Shown: one piece after another, positions 27,509 to 34,902 of the stretch
Position numbering within the stretch: position 1 is the first letter of the stretch
Layout of the letters: each line of letters begins with the position of its first letter
Source: a virus
Length of the DNA stretch: 41,036 bases
IMG/VR virus record: IMGVR_UViG_3300032006_000024
Location: 1 to 41,036 of that record
Direction: 5' to 3' (one strand)
Position numbers and translations under genes: made by a program
Notes under the pieces: model-generated
What the model saw: the letters and a program-made list of their open reading frames with translations, nothing else
What the model was told of the DNA's origin: nothing
Databases searched by the model: none

Positions 27509-29250
27509 TGGCAGGCGAAAGTAGATTAGCAGAATTATTACTCAAAGAATCCGACCAGTTAACTACTCCAGAGTTATCGGAGCTAAAGGCTAAATTAGAT
27601 CTGGTTGATAAGGTTAGCCTACAGTTAGGTATTATTGCTGGACAACCTAGCACTATTATGATTGACCGTACCACTAGAATCGGTCAAATGACATTAGCTG
27701 GTGCAGGTCTAGGTGTCGCTGGGGCTGGTGGTGGGTTGAAATCAGAGGGTTATACGGCTGGTTCGGCTGGTTGGCAGATCGAAGGTAGTGGTGATGCGGA
27801 GTTCAACGATATTACAGCTAGAGGTGTTATATATGCTACTAGTGGTGAGATAGCTGGTTGGACAATCAATTCTACCTCTTTGGCAAGAAATGATGCCACA
27901 TTAGCTAGTGCTGGTTATCTATTGTTAGGGACTGGCAATAACATAGTAAGAGTAGATAGCCAGGATGCTACATATAGAATATGGGTTGGACATGCTACGG
28001 CAGGATCAGCACCTTTTAGAGTAGAAAAAGATGGTGGCATAACAGCTACTGACGCTACTATTACAGGTAGTATTACAGCTACGTCAGGTACGATTGGTGG
28101 TTGGACTGTATCGGGTAATACTCTTACTGCTACTGGCATAGTGTTAGATGCTGGCAATCAAAAGATAACGGTTGGATCGGCAGCTCCCAATATTGTTATT
28201 GATGGTAATAATAAGTATATTAGGTCTAGCAATTATAGTGCTAATACTAGCGGTTTCAATATAGATGGTACTAACGGTTCGGCTGAGTTTCAAAATATAA
28301 CTGCACGTGGTCTACTCAAAAGCACAGTTACCCAAACTAATACTCAACATAGTACAGCAGGTACATTCATAGTAAATGATGCTAGTGATGTATTGTTGAA
28401 TGATCTAGCCGATGATGCGCTTACCATTGATGTCAAAACACAGACTATGAACCGTAATAGTATGATTTATATGTCTCCTGATGCAACTAGAAGGGAATGG
28501 ATACGTGTTACGAATGATGGAGCTGCTATCACAGGTGGGTATAGATATACAGTTGACCGAGATCTAGAAAATACTGGTGCTTTTGCATTTACGGCTGGCG
28601 AGTCTGTTATTACTCGTGGGTCTGCATCTGTGTCAACACGTGCGCCTATGTGGGGTGAAGGTAAGACTGGATTTCTTTATACACCTACTGCACATACACC
28701 TAGTGGTGGTATCGGTAGTGTATATGGATGGGCTAGGGCAATGCTAGGTACGCAAGGTAGTATATTTGCAGGCTACTTTACCTATACTAAGTCAGAATTT
28801 ACGGATGGTGTATTGATGATCTTTGGCGAGTCTAGTTTTTCATTTGGTGGTACAGGCTCATCGGCATATGGTGGTTGGGTGGAATTAGAAGGTACAGAAA
28901 ATTCAGGTCCTTATATCGGCATTGTAAGGCGTGATGGACCAAATGCTACGGATTATCAATCGTATGGTAGATTTGGCAGACTAGCAGGCTTTTTAGATTA
29001 TGGTGCTACTGACGATATTGGTATCGGATTAGGACAAGTGGGCGACTCGTTGTCATGGGATAAAACACAGGGCATGAGAATAACAGCAGGAGATGACAAA
29101 ACACAAGTTACAGGCAGTTACATACAAATGCCCTCGCTAACTACTACAGAAAGAGATGAAATCTCTGCAAGCAATGGCATGTTGATCTATAATAGTAGTA
29201 CAAATAAATTACAAGCCTATGAAAATGGAGCGTGGGCTAACATTATTTAA
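27508..29250 (+). CDS. Tail fibre / receptor-binding protein (first), 580 aa
   Basis: After a helical N-terminus the sequence shows repeated beta motifs of trimeric phage fibres: ATSGEIAGWTIN, ATSGTIGGWTVSG, VGSAAPNIVIDGNNKYIRS and AEFQNITARG, the last also occurring as AEFNDITARG. These G-G-W-type repeats are typical of central fibre segments. The end has LTTTERDEISASNGMLIYN and LQAYENGAWANII, a common trimerisation end of phage fibres. It would sit at the tail tip and contact the host surface. Translation is coupled to the preceding gene; the next gene has a GGAG SD. Confidence 0.8.
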   Translation: MAGESRLAELLLKESDQLTTPELSELKAKLDLVDKVSLQLGIIAGQPSTIMIDRTTRIGQMTLAGAGLGVAGAGGGLKSEGYTAGSAGWQIEGSGDAEFNDITARGVIYATSGEIAGWTINSTSLARNDATLASAGYLLLGTGNNIVRVDSQDATYRIWVGHATAGSAPFRVEKDGGITATDATITGSITATSGTIGGWTVSGNTLTATGIVLDAGNQKITVGSAAPNIVIDGNNKYIRSSNYSANTSGFNIDGTNGSAEFQNITARGLLKSTVTQTNTQHSTAGTFIVNDASDVLLNDLADDALTIDVKTQTMNRNSMIYMSPDATRREWIRVTNDGAAITGGYRYTVDRDLENTGAFAFTAGESVITRGSASVSTRAPMWGEGKTGFLYTPTAHTPSGGIGSVYGWARAMLGTQGSIFAGYFTYTKSEFTDGVLMIFGESSFSFGGTGSSAYGGWVELEGTENSGPYIGIVRRDGPNATDYQSYGRFGRLAGFLDYGATDDIGIGLGQVGDSLSWDKTQGMRITAGDDKTQVTGSYIQMPSLTTTERDEISASNGMLIYNSSTNKLQAYENGAWANII

Positions 29251-29260
29251 GGAGTAAACA

Positions 29261-30592
29261 ATGGCAGAAACAACTACTTCAAATTATCCAGCAGCGTTAG
29301 ATAATAATACTTCGTTACTTGGCGATCAAGTAAACCAGAAGTCTTTAACGTTGTCGGGTGCGCATACTAATTCAGTAACAACAATCACCACTACAGCAAC
29401 TATATCAGGAGTGAATGCGCCTGGATACTGTTTGATAGACAGTGAGGTAATACACTACACAGGAGTATCGGGGGCGACACTAACCAGTTGCACTAGAGCT
29501 GCGAATGGCACTACGGCTGCTACCCATGCGGATGGAGCGACTGTGTACTTTGTGCCTGTCGCTAATTGGGCTAACCAACTAAAACGTGCTATTGTTGCTA
29601 CGCAAACTGAGCTAGGCACTAATCCTGCTGGTGCATTCACCGATGTAAACACCTCCTTAAACACTTGGTTGCTTGGCGTAACTAACTCCATTACAGCAGG
29701 TACAACCCAAACTCAAGCTGGTGCTACTGCACTTACTAAAAATACAAATCGTGTAACTGTAGTGGGTACTAACGGTGATGGAGTGAAATTACCAACTGCT
29801 GTAGCTGGTCTAGAGATATTAATTATCAATGACGATTCGGCTCAGACTCTAAAAATATGGCCTGCTACTGGTGACGCTATAGATGGGGGATCAGCTAATG
29901 CAGTAGATGCCAATCAACTTGCTGCAGGTAGTTCACGCAGATATATAGCTGTGGATGCCACTAATTGGTATACTGCTACCGTTGCTGTTGATGTAGCTGA
30001 TAATTCTATAACTTTAGCGAAAATGGCTGGGGGAACTGATGGCAATCTCATTTCATATGATAGTAGTGGCGATCCAGTAGCTGTTGCAACTGGTAGTGAC
30101 GGACAGGTACTTACTTCCGCAGGAGCAGGGCAACCACCAGCATTTGAAGCAGCAGCAGGCGGTGGCAAGATATTGCAGGCGGTGGTGGATTATGGCAGCG
30201 TTCAATATAGTACCACTAGCTCAACATTGCAAACTATCGATGATCCTGCAGTGTCTATAACGCCTGCAAATTCATCAAATAAGATTTTGATTGTGGGGGG
30301 CATTGTTGGATACAATCCTGCTGGCAATAGTTTTATTATAGATTTACAGCGTGCAATATCTGGCGGTGCAACAACTGACGGATTATCAGGCGAGACTACA
30401 GGTATGGGTTTTATAGAAGCAAGCGCACAAATTACTATGCAACAGACAGTGACGCATTTAGACAGCCCATCGACTACTAGCGCCTGTACCTATAAGATGA
30501 TGTTTAGTAATGCAAGTGGTGGTGGAACGACTTACGCAGGCATGAACACCTGTGGAGCTACTTTAATTGCAATGGAGGTAGACGGAACATGA
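29261..30592 (+). CDS. Tail fibre protein (second), 443 aa
   Basis: Beta-rich, T/A/G/S-rich protein. The N-terminal half contains GYCLIDSEVIHYTGVSG, followed by TRAANGTTAATHADGATVYF, a fibre or baseplate-associated motif common in phages, and a helix before WANQLKRAIVATQTELG. A linker (GSDGQVLTSAGAGQPPAFEA) leads to a C-terminal domain (about 300-443) ending with GGGTTYAGMNTCGATLIAMEVDGT, like receptor-binding heads of fibres. It follows the first fibre gene by 10 nt and overlaps the chaperone gene by 4 nt, as fibre and chaperone genes often do. Confidence 0.75.
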   Translation: MAETTTSNYPAALDNNTSLLGDQVNQKSLTLSGAHTNSVTTITTTATISGVNAPGYCLIDSEVIHYTGVSGATLTSCTRAANGTTAATHADGATVYFVPVANWANQLKRAIVATQTELGTNPAGAFTDVNTSLNTWLLGVTNSITAGTTQTQAGATALTKNTNRVTVVGTNGDGVKLPTAVAGLEILIINDDSAQTLKIWPATGDAIDGGSANAVDANQLAAGSSRRYIAVDATNWYTATVAVDVADNSITLAKMAGGTDGNLISYDSSGDPVAVATGSDGQVLTSAGAGQPPAFEAAAGGGKILQAVVDYGSVQYSTTSSTLQTIDDPAVSITPANSSNKILIVGGIVGYNPAGNSFIIDLQRAISGGATTDGLSGETTGMGFIEASAQITMQQTVTHLDSPSTTSACTYKMMFSNASGGGTTYAGMNTCGATLIAMEVDGT

Positions 30593-30954
30593 CAATACAA
30601 CATGAATATCAACTAAACAAAGGCGAAGCCGTAAAGCGGTTAGACCCTGACATACAATTCAAAGTATCAAACATAGGTACTGATGATGAAGTCATCGAAT
30701 ATCTTGACCCATCGCAAACACCACCAAGCTCGGCATCTATTTCTGCTGAGCTTGAAATCATGGCACAAGAGCTGCCTTGGAATATAGTTAGGGCAGAACG
30801 TGACATCCTGCTGGCTAAATGTGATTACGTGATGATGGCAGATTTTCCTTTAGAAGATAAGTCAGATTGGGAAGCATACCGACAAGAGCTAAGAGATATA
30901 CCACAAGACTTCGATGATCCTGATGATGTGGAGTACCCAAATGAGCCAAGCTGA
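30589..30954 (+). CDS. Tail (fibre) assembly chaperone
   Basis: 121 aa, overlapping the fibre gene by 4 nt. The C-terminal half has the signature of the phage tail assembly chaperone family: WNIVRAERDILLAKCDYVMM, then ADFPLEDKSDWEAYRQELRD and IPQDFDDPDDVEYP. In this family the conserved R, the cysteine or threonine before D, and W-x-x-YRQ-x-LRD-I-P are characteristic. It probably helps folding or attachment of the preceding fibre. Its stop overlaps the next start as TGATG. Confidence 0.85.
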   Translation: MTIQHEYQLNKGEAVKRLDPDIQFKVSNIGTDDEVIEYLDPSQTPPSSASISAELEIMAQELPWNIVRAERDILLAKCDYVMMADFPLEDKSDWEAYRQELRDIPQDFDDPDDVEYPNEPS

Positions 30955-31202
30955 TGAACGAACAACAGAACAACAACACATGGATAGATGTAGCTATAAG
31001 CTGTCTGGTAATTGTGATTGTACTAGCTTCTGTGTGGAATACGATAGCAACAATCAGAATAAACAAACAGATGGAGATGAATAAGGCACATCTTTGTTTT
31101 ATAACAGATTTTATGTTTGGTCCTGTTCCTCCTGAAAGTCAAGAGGAATTGTGTAATCAACTACGTGAGGACATTTATAACGCTTTAACACAAAAACCCT
31201 GA
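30954..31202 (+). CDS. Small single-span membrane protein, 82 aa
   Basis: A strongly hydrophobic segment at about residues 10-34 (WIDVAISCLVIVIVLASVWN) follows a short polar N-terminus; the rest is polar with two cysteines and an amphipathic end. It precedes the endolysin and could be a lysis accessory protein (holin- or spanin-like), but a single span and no lipobox or proline-rich region leave it open. The last codons lie inside the left arm of the terminator at 31192-31222, so this is the end of the tail transcription unit. Confidence 0.6.
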   Translation: MNEQQNNNTWIDVAISCLVIVIVLASVWNTIATIRINKQMEMNKAHLCFITDFMFGPVPPESQEELCNQLREDIYNALTQKP

Positions 31203-31222
31203 TCTCGAATGTCAGGGTTTTT
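31192..31222 (+). terminator. Intrinsic terminator after the tail unit
   Basis: AAAAACCCTGA (31192-31202) and TCAGGGTTTTT (31212-31222) form an 11-bp perfect stem around a 9-nt loop, ending in T5. The stop codon TGA at 31200-31202 is part of the left arm. The A/T symmetry would also allow weak termination from the other strand. Confidence 0.85.
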
Positions 31223-31239
31223 GCCTTAATGTAAACTTG

Positions 31240-31294
31240 TTGACCCATATATCAAGCAAAAGTCTTATTGGTTGATATTGTATATAATTATACT
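31240..31294 (+). promoter_or_regulatory. Promoter region of the endolysin gene
   Basis: The stretch holds TTGACC (31240-31245), preceded by CTTG as in the capsid promoter, and a perfect TATAAT (31283-31288) overlapping the TATACT at 31289-31294. TTGACC and TATAAT are too far apart (37 bp) to be one promoter. The -10 elements lie 11 and 5 nt before the ATG at 31300 and no SD exists, so the endolysin message probably starts at or within a few bases of its ATG. The exact -35 is unclear. Confidence 0.45.
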
Positions 31295-31299
31295 ACGAT

Positions 31300-32877
31300 A
31301 TGGAAATTCGTAAGCAGGATCTAGCGTTTATAATGGCGCAAGAGGGGTTTAGTCGGAAGGCATACGCTGACGGTGGAGGTGGGCGTTATTCTATAGGATA
31401 TGGAACAAGAGCGAAAGATGCACATGAAATTATATCTATTGAGGAAGCTGAAACAAGATTGCGTGATGCGCTGGAACACTTTGCGCAAGGCTTGGAACAG
31501 AAACTGGTTTTCGAACCTACGCCCGACCAACAAACGGCTTTACTTAGTTTGGTCTACAATCTGGGGCTGGCTGGTGCGAACAAAATCGTTACAATCTGTA
31601 ATGCAGGTGATTTTGTTAAAGCGTCCGAACACGCTAAAGAGTACGTCTACAGTAACGGCAACAAACTTGCAGCACTTGTGCGGAGACGAGACAGTGAAGC
31701 AAGGTTGCTATCCCGATCCGAGTCCAGATCTGTGGTGGTGGATAATGAAATGAATAGAGGTGAACCACGCACTCAATACGCTAGGGTTGTACACCTGGTA
31801 GAACAAAACGCATCTATTGATACTTGGGTACAGGTAGCAAGAGAAGCCTACGAGGCACGTAGTAGCGTGACGGCATCATACGATGACGCAGGTATTGGCA
31901 ACCTAGATGACCGTACAGTTATATTGCATGGGAAACACGAAGGCGCAGAACAGTGGTTTCAGCAGTATTATCCAGGAGTTAAGGTAGTAAGAGATCAAAT
32001 TCCTACTCCTGATCCTGACAAGCCGTCTATAGAGCCAACAAGCCACGCTCTGTGGGGCTTGCATGGGTCTGCTGATGCTTGTTGGGGACATGGTAGCGAA
32101 GCTATACCTGCCATACCTGCGATGGTGAAGGAAGCCAAGATCGAAGCGTTTAAGATATTGTCCACCGAAAGTCCTGATACGATTGAGCAAATGCGCAGGA
32201 TCAATCCTAATATGCACTTTGTAGTTAGGGCTATGTGGCAACCTTCTCAGGAACATAATACTGTAGATGATTTTTTACAGGCTACCTACCAGGACGTAAA
32301 GAAACATTACCAGGCAGGGGTTAGAATGTTCGAAATACACAATGAACCCAATTTGCATGTTGAAGGACATACCATCTGTTGGAATAACGGTGCTGAGTTT
32401 GCTGGTTTTCTAGCACGAGCTGCTGGTGAGTATAGAAGGGCGTGTCCTGAAATACAAATAGGATGGCCGGGCTTGTCACCAGGCGATTATATTCCCAACA
32501 TTAGGACTGCAGCTATGCCATTTTGGCAACAGGCAGTAGCGACTGGTGTGGTAGACGAGTGTGATTGGATCGGGGCGCATTGTTACTTTACCAATCAAGA
32601 TGAGATGCGTGGAAATGCAGGTCATTATTATCGTAATTATGTGCGTGGCAACAAGCCCATTCTCATTACTGAATTTTCAAACCCTAAAGAGGGTATTACA
32701 TCGGATGTAAAAGGCAACCAATACGTTACGTATGTGAATAGTTTAGATCCAATAGTACATTCAGCATACGCATTTATAGCAACTGCAAGCGGAAATTCGT
32801 TTCCGCATGAAGTATGGACAGGAACACCGATTGCGTATATAGTTGGTGGGCGACCTAATCATGGAACAGGAATATAA
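31300..32877 (+). CDS. Endolysin: GH24 lysozyme fused to TIM-barrel glycosidase
   Basis: 525 aa with two catalytic parts. Residues 1-140 are a T4-lysozyme-like GH24 muramidase: catalytic E15 in AQEGFSRKAYAD with D24, then RYSIGYGT and the LLSLVYNLG core. A linker (141-160) leads to a second module, with SYDDAGIGNLDDRTVILHG at 193-211 and a TIM-barrel of clan GH-A type having FEIHNEPN (acid/base E349) and ILITEFSNP (nucleophile E458). Such an architecture cuts glycan strands of the wall in two ways or adds a second target polysaccharide. No signal peptide is seen, so a holin is needed. The ATG at 31300 lacks an SD and lies next to -10 elements. Confidence 0.85.
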   Translation: MEIRKQDLAFIMAQEGFSRKAYADGGGGRYSIGYGTRAKDAHEIISIEEAETRLRDALEHFAQGLEQKLVFEPTPDQQTALLSLVYNLGLAGANKIVTICNAGDFVKASEHAKEYVYSNGNKLAALVRRRDSEARLLSRSESRSVVVDNEMNRGEPRTQYARVVHLVEQNASIDTWVQVAREAYEARSSVTASYDDAGIGNLDDRTVILHGKHEGAEQWFQQYYPGVKVVRDQIPTPDPDKPSIEPTSHALWGLHGSADACWGHGSEAIPAIPAMVKEAKIEAFKILSTESPDTIEQMRRINPNMHFVVRAMWQPSQEHNTVDDFLQATYQDVKKHYQAGVRMFEIHNEPNLHVEGHTICWNNGAEFAGFLARAAGEYRRACPEIQIGWPGLSPGDYIPNIRTAAMPFWQQAVATGVVDECDWIGAHCYFTNQDEMRGNAGHYYRNYVRGNKPILITEFSNPKEGITSDVKGNQYVTYVNSLDPIVHSAYAFIATASGNSFPHEVWTGTPIAYIVGGRPNHGTGI

Positions 32878-33109
32878 GGACGTACTTAATAGAATAAGGC
32901 ATCATATTAGAATACTTAATCATAGTTCAGAACGCATGGCAAATGACCATCAGCGTATGGCAGACAGCATGGACGACTTGGAGGATGATGTGGGTAAACT
33001 TAGTGAGCGTGTTAGTGCAATAGAAACAAATATACAGTGGTTGATGCGACTAGTAATGGTTGTATTAGGATCTGTACTCGCTTTGGTTGGTAAAATATTC
33101 GCAGCATAA
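32861..33109 (+). CDS. XhlA-like membrane protein, lysis accessory
   Basis: 82 aa from ATG 32861, overlapping the endolysin by 17 nt; a TTG 18 nt upstream is a poorer start. Residues 10-55 are a charged coiled coil (DSMDDLEDDVGKLSERVSAI), followed by ETNIQWLMRLVMVVLGSVLA and a short tail: one C-terminal membrane span. This is the plan of the XhlA haemolysin/holin-associated family. It probably works with the endolysin in host lysis, placing the protein in the inner membrane. Confidence 0.7.
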   Translation: MEQEYKDVLNRIRHHIRILNHSSERMANDHQRMADSMDDLEDDVGKLSERVSAIETNIQWLMRLVMVVLGSVLALVGKIFAA

Positions 33110-33112
33110 TAT

Positions 33113-33985
33113 ATGATACCTAAAATAGAAAGGGGTAAAAGTCCTGGTGCGTATTTTACTAGGCTAAAATATAGGCGTGGTTGGGAACAATACTTTTTAA
33201 TAGTATCGGATATTCACTACGATGCAGTGGGTTGTGATCGCAAATTAATAAAAAAACATTTAGACCAAGCGGTGGAACGTGACGCAGGCATCCTCCTGGT
33301 AGGTGATACATGCGATTTGATGCAAGGCAAAAAAGATAGGAGGGCAGCCAAGCACGCTTTGCGCCCAGAATATATGTTTGACGATTATCTTGGTGCGGTT
33401 ATGGAGGACGCAGCACAATTTCTTTCGCCTTACGCAAAAAACATAATGTTCATTGCTCAAGGTAATCACGAGTTAGGTTATAAAAAACACCACGAGATCG
33501 ATCCACTATCCATATTAGCAACACATATTAATGCAGAAACTGGCATTCGCCCTATCGTAGCACCGTATACTGGCTGGATGCAGTTCAAGTGTGAAGCGCA
33601 CACTGGCGGTAGTAGAAAAACAGTGCGTTTGAAATACCATCATGGTGTTGGTGGCAATAGTCCTGTAACCAAAGGGGCGATTGCATCTAATAGATCGGTA
33701 GCTATGTGGGAGGCAGATGTATATGTAAGAGGCCATATTCATAATCGTTTTTCCATGCAGATGCCATATGAACGGATCTCAGCTAACGGTACGATAGTGG
33801 AAGACCAAAATAGAATTTATCTACAAACTGGATGTTATGTTAGTGATTATGAAAATGGTGATAGCTGGAGTCAACAAAAAGGTTTTGGGTCGCCAGCATT
33901 GGGTGGATTTTGGTTGCGGTTATATTCTGAAGGCACTTCAGATCCTAACAACCTCGTTAAATGGATTGCCTATCCCACTGACTAA
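33113..33985 (+). CDS. Calcineurin-like metallophosphoesterase
   Basis: 290 aa with the full set of metal ligands of the family: SDIHYD (D33, H35), VGDTCDL (D65, D68), QGNHE (N118, H119), YHHG (H176, H177) and VRGHIH (H208, H210). These bind two metal ions and hydrolyse phosphate esters; the substrate cannot be told, with nucleotides, RNA or DNA ends all possible. It follows the XhlA-like gene by 3 nt with no SD, so coupling is likely. The unit ends with the non-coding island beginning at 33990. Confidence 0.85.
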   Translation: MIPKIERGKSPGAYFTRLKYRRGWEQYFLIVSDIHYDAVGCDRKLIKKHLDQAVERDAGILLVGDTCDLMQGKKDRRAAKHALRPEYMFDDYLGAVMEDAAQFLSPYAKNIMFIAQGNHELGYKKHHEIDPLSILATHINAETGIRPIVAPYTGWMQFKCEAHTGGSRKTVRLKYHHGVGGNSPVTKGAIASNRSVAMWEADVYVRGHIHNRFSMQMPYERISANGTIVEDQNRIYLQTGCYVSDYENGDSWSQQKGFGSPALGGFWLRLYSEGTSDPNNLVKWIAYPTD

Positions 33986-33992
33986 GCCACTA

Positions 33993-34001
33993 TGGTAAAA
34001 T
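33993..34001 (+). promoter_or_regulatory. Extended -10 promoter for the candidate small RNA
   Basis: TGGTAAAAT: a TG dinucleotide, one base and TAAAAT (33996-34001), which matches five of six -10 bases. Extended -10 promoters need no -35, and none is seen. The predicted start is about 34008, at the foot of the hairpin of the candidate RNA. It lies just after the phosphoesterase stop. Confidence 0.5.
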
Positions 34002-34007
34002 ACTTAC

Positions 34008-34090
34008 ATCACGTTATGCACTAACCTCCACGTAGTGCGTGTGATGCCTCCTTTGCACAACGCCTGGCAAAACCAGGCGTTGTCTTGTTT
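34008..34090 (+). ncRNA. Candidate small RNA with two exposed anti-SD motifs
   Basis: Predicted about 83 nt. CATCAC (34007-34012) pairs with GTGATG (34041-34046); after a 3-nt bulge (GTT) ATGCACTA (34016-34023) pairs with TAGTGCGT (34033-34040, one G-U), so the stem has 14 pairs. The apical loop ACCTCCACG (34024-34032) exposes ACCTCC. A single-stranded linker CCTCCTTTGC (34047-34056) follows, then the intrinsic terminator 34057-34083 with CTTGTTT. ACCTCC and CCTCCTTT match the anti-SD 3' end of bacterial 16S rRNA and can pair with GGAGG. Own promoter, hairpin and terminator argue for an independent transcript; an elaborate operon terminator is the alternative. Regulation of translation is inference. 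Confidence 0.6.
34057..34090 (+). terminator. Intrinsic terminator of the candidate small RNA
   Basis: ACAACGCCTGG (34057-34067), loop CAAAA, CCAGGCGTTGT (34073-34083): an 11-bp perfect GC-rich stem followed by CTTGTTT. It would also end read-through from the phosphoesterase gene. The arm CAGGCGT is repeated at 34121-34127, so the downstream region could compete for the left arm. Confidence 0.85.
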
Positions 34091-34094
34091 ATAG

Positions 34095-34220
34095 TATAAT
34101 GACAATACCATCCGTAGCGTCAGGCGTAAGCGGATGAAGAATATAAACCAACATACAAACAAATACACCTGACTATACTAGCAATCTATCACTTGCAATG
34201 AAATGTTGAACGCCTGACGC
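34095..34220. repeat. Long-range 11-bp inverted repeat, possible pseudoknot
   Basis: GCGTCAGGCGT (34117-34127) is the exact reverse complement of ACGCCTGACGC (34210-34220), 82 nt apart. The left arm sits in the loop of a smaller hairpin formed by CATCCG (34109-34114) and CGGATG (34131-34136), so an RNA from the perfect TATAAT at 34095-34100 could form a pseudoknot. The spacer 34137-34209 is A/C-rich and contains a 12-nt match (CCAACATACAAA, 34148-34159) to the iterons before terL (170-181). No ORF is visible here. Function unknown: operator pair, replication site or RNA. Confidence 0.5.
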
Positions 34221-34245
34221 ACTCGCATGTCCTCGTTGTAAACAT

Positions 34246-34274
34246 TTGACAAACCTTGATGTATATGCTAAACT
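34246..34274 (+). promoter_or_regulatory. Promoter of the ribbon-helix-helix gene (leaderless)
   Basis: A perfect TTGACA (34246-34251), 17-bp spacer ending TATGC, and TAAACT (34269-34274) with an extended TGC. The -10 box ends 7 nt before ATG 34282, so the transcript should begin at about the ATG; there is no SD. TTGACAAA followed by CTTG is shared with the promoter at 37345, suggesting shared control. Confidence 0.7.
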
Positions 34275-34281
34275 CCATATT

Positions 34282-34461
34282 ATGAGTAATAAAACGTGGA
34301 TAGCAGGATATGTATCATCTAAACTAAAGCAGGACATAATACGCCAGTCCGAACTGGAGGATCGGACGGTAAGCGCAACAGTCAAACGTGCGTTAGAGTT
34401 GTATTTAGAACAAGCAAAGGAGCTTACAAGTGGAAAACCAAACAAGGCTAGAGTACGATAG
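34282..34461 (+). CDS. Ribbon-helix-helix DNA-binding protein
   Basis: 59 aa. The start is ATG 34282, because an upstream TTG at 34246 would be the promoter -35 itself. The sequence has the Arc/CopG plan: a beta strand (WIAGYVSSKLKQDI), first helix (RQSELEDRT), turn and second helix (VSATVKRALELYLEQAKEL). Such proteins bind palindromic DNA as dimers of dimers. It is the first gene of the early-type region, so it is a good candidate repressor or activator of the promoters at 34246 and 37345. The end of the gene overlaps the next by 32 nt. A basic tail (KPNKARVR) follows the fold. Confidence 0.75.
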   Translation: MSNKTWIAGYVSSKLKQDIIRQSELEDRTVSATVKRALELYLEQAKELTSGKPNKARVR

Positions 34462-34636
34462 TTCCTGGTGGGAACACGAAGGGCGTTTTGAAATCACGAG
34501 TAGTCCTTGTGACTATTGTGAGTTAGATATTCAAAATCAGTTGTTGTCTGACGTGGTAGATGGACTGCAGTACTGTGAGGTTTGTTATCAAAAGTTAGTC
34601 AAAAACAAAACTATAATAAAGGAGGTAGCAGCATGA
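34430..34636 (+). CDS. Small zinc-ribbon-like protein, 68 aa
   Basis: Starts with GTG 34430 after AAGGAG (34419-34424), overlapping the ribbon-helix-helix gene. Two cysteine pairs, PCDYCEL (about residue 27-30) and YCEVCYQK (about 48-51), are 18 residues apart, as expected for a treble-clef or zinc ribbon. Acidic N-terminus with W-W. Such proteins often regulate or act as adaptors; the role is unknown. The stop overlaps the next ATG (ATGA). Confidence 0.65.
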   Translation: MENQTRLEYDSSWWEHEGRFEITSSPCDYCELDIQNQLLSDVVDGLQYCEVCYQKLVKNKTIIKEVAA

Positions 34637-34902
34637 GTTATGCTTTCGTGGAGCTAGTGGGCAAGCTGTATGTAAACCTAAACGAGGTTACTTATACACG
34701 TAGTTGGTATCGTGATGACGTTAAGATACTGACCATACATTTTACAAGCGGTGACAGTACTGATCTGTTCGGTGATGACATCGCATTGTTTGAGTCTGGT
34801 ATGCGTGAGAGCAATACAGTAATCGAGATGCCAGTGGACGACCCAAAAACACTATCTAATTTATCCAGGAAATACTTTGAAAAAGTAAGGGTTTCGGTAT
34901 GA
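34633..34902 (+). CDS. Unknown protein, 89 aa
   Basis: The ATG at 34633 has a perfect SD (AAGGAGG, 34619-34625); an upstream TTG in frame is ignored. The sequence begins MSYAFVELVGKLYVNLNEVT and contains ILTIHFTSGDSTDLFGDDIA: two beta hairpins followed by a helix, a plan found in small phage proteins of unknown role. The 3' end overlaps the next gene by 4 nt. No motif suggests an enzyme. Confidence 0.65.
   Translation: MSYAFVELVGKLYVNLNEVTYTRSWYRDDVKILTIHFTSGDSTDLFGDDIALFESGMRESNTVIEMPVDDPKTLSNLSRKYFEKVRVSV

Noticed and set aside
34246-34281. Longer start (TTG 34246) for the ribbon-helix-helix gene
   Set aside because: The TTG is part of a perfect -35 box and has no SD; ATG 34282 fits the fold and the promoter.
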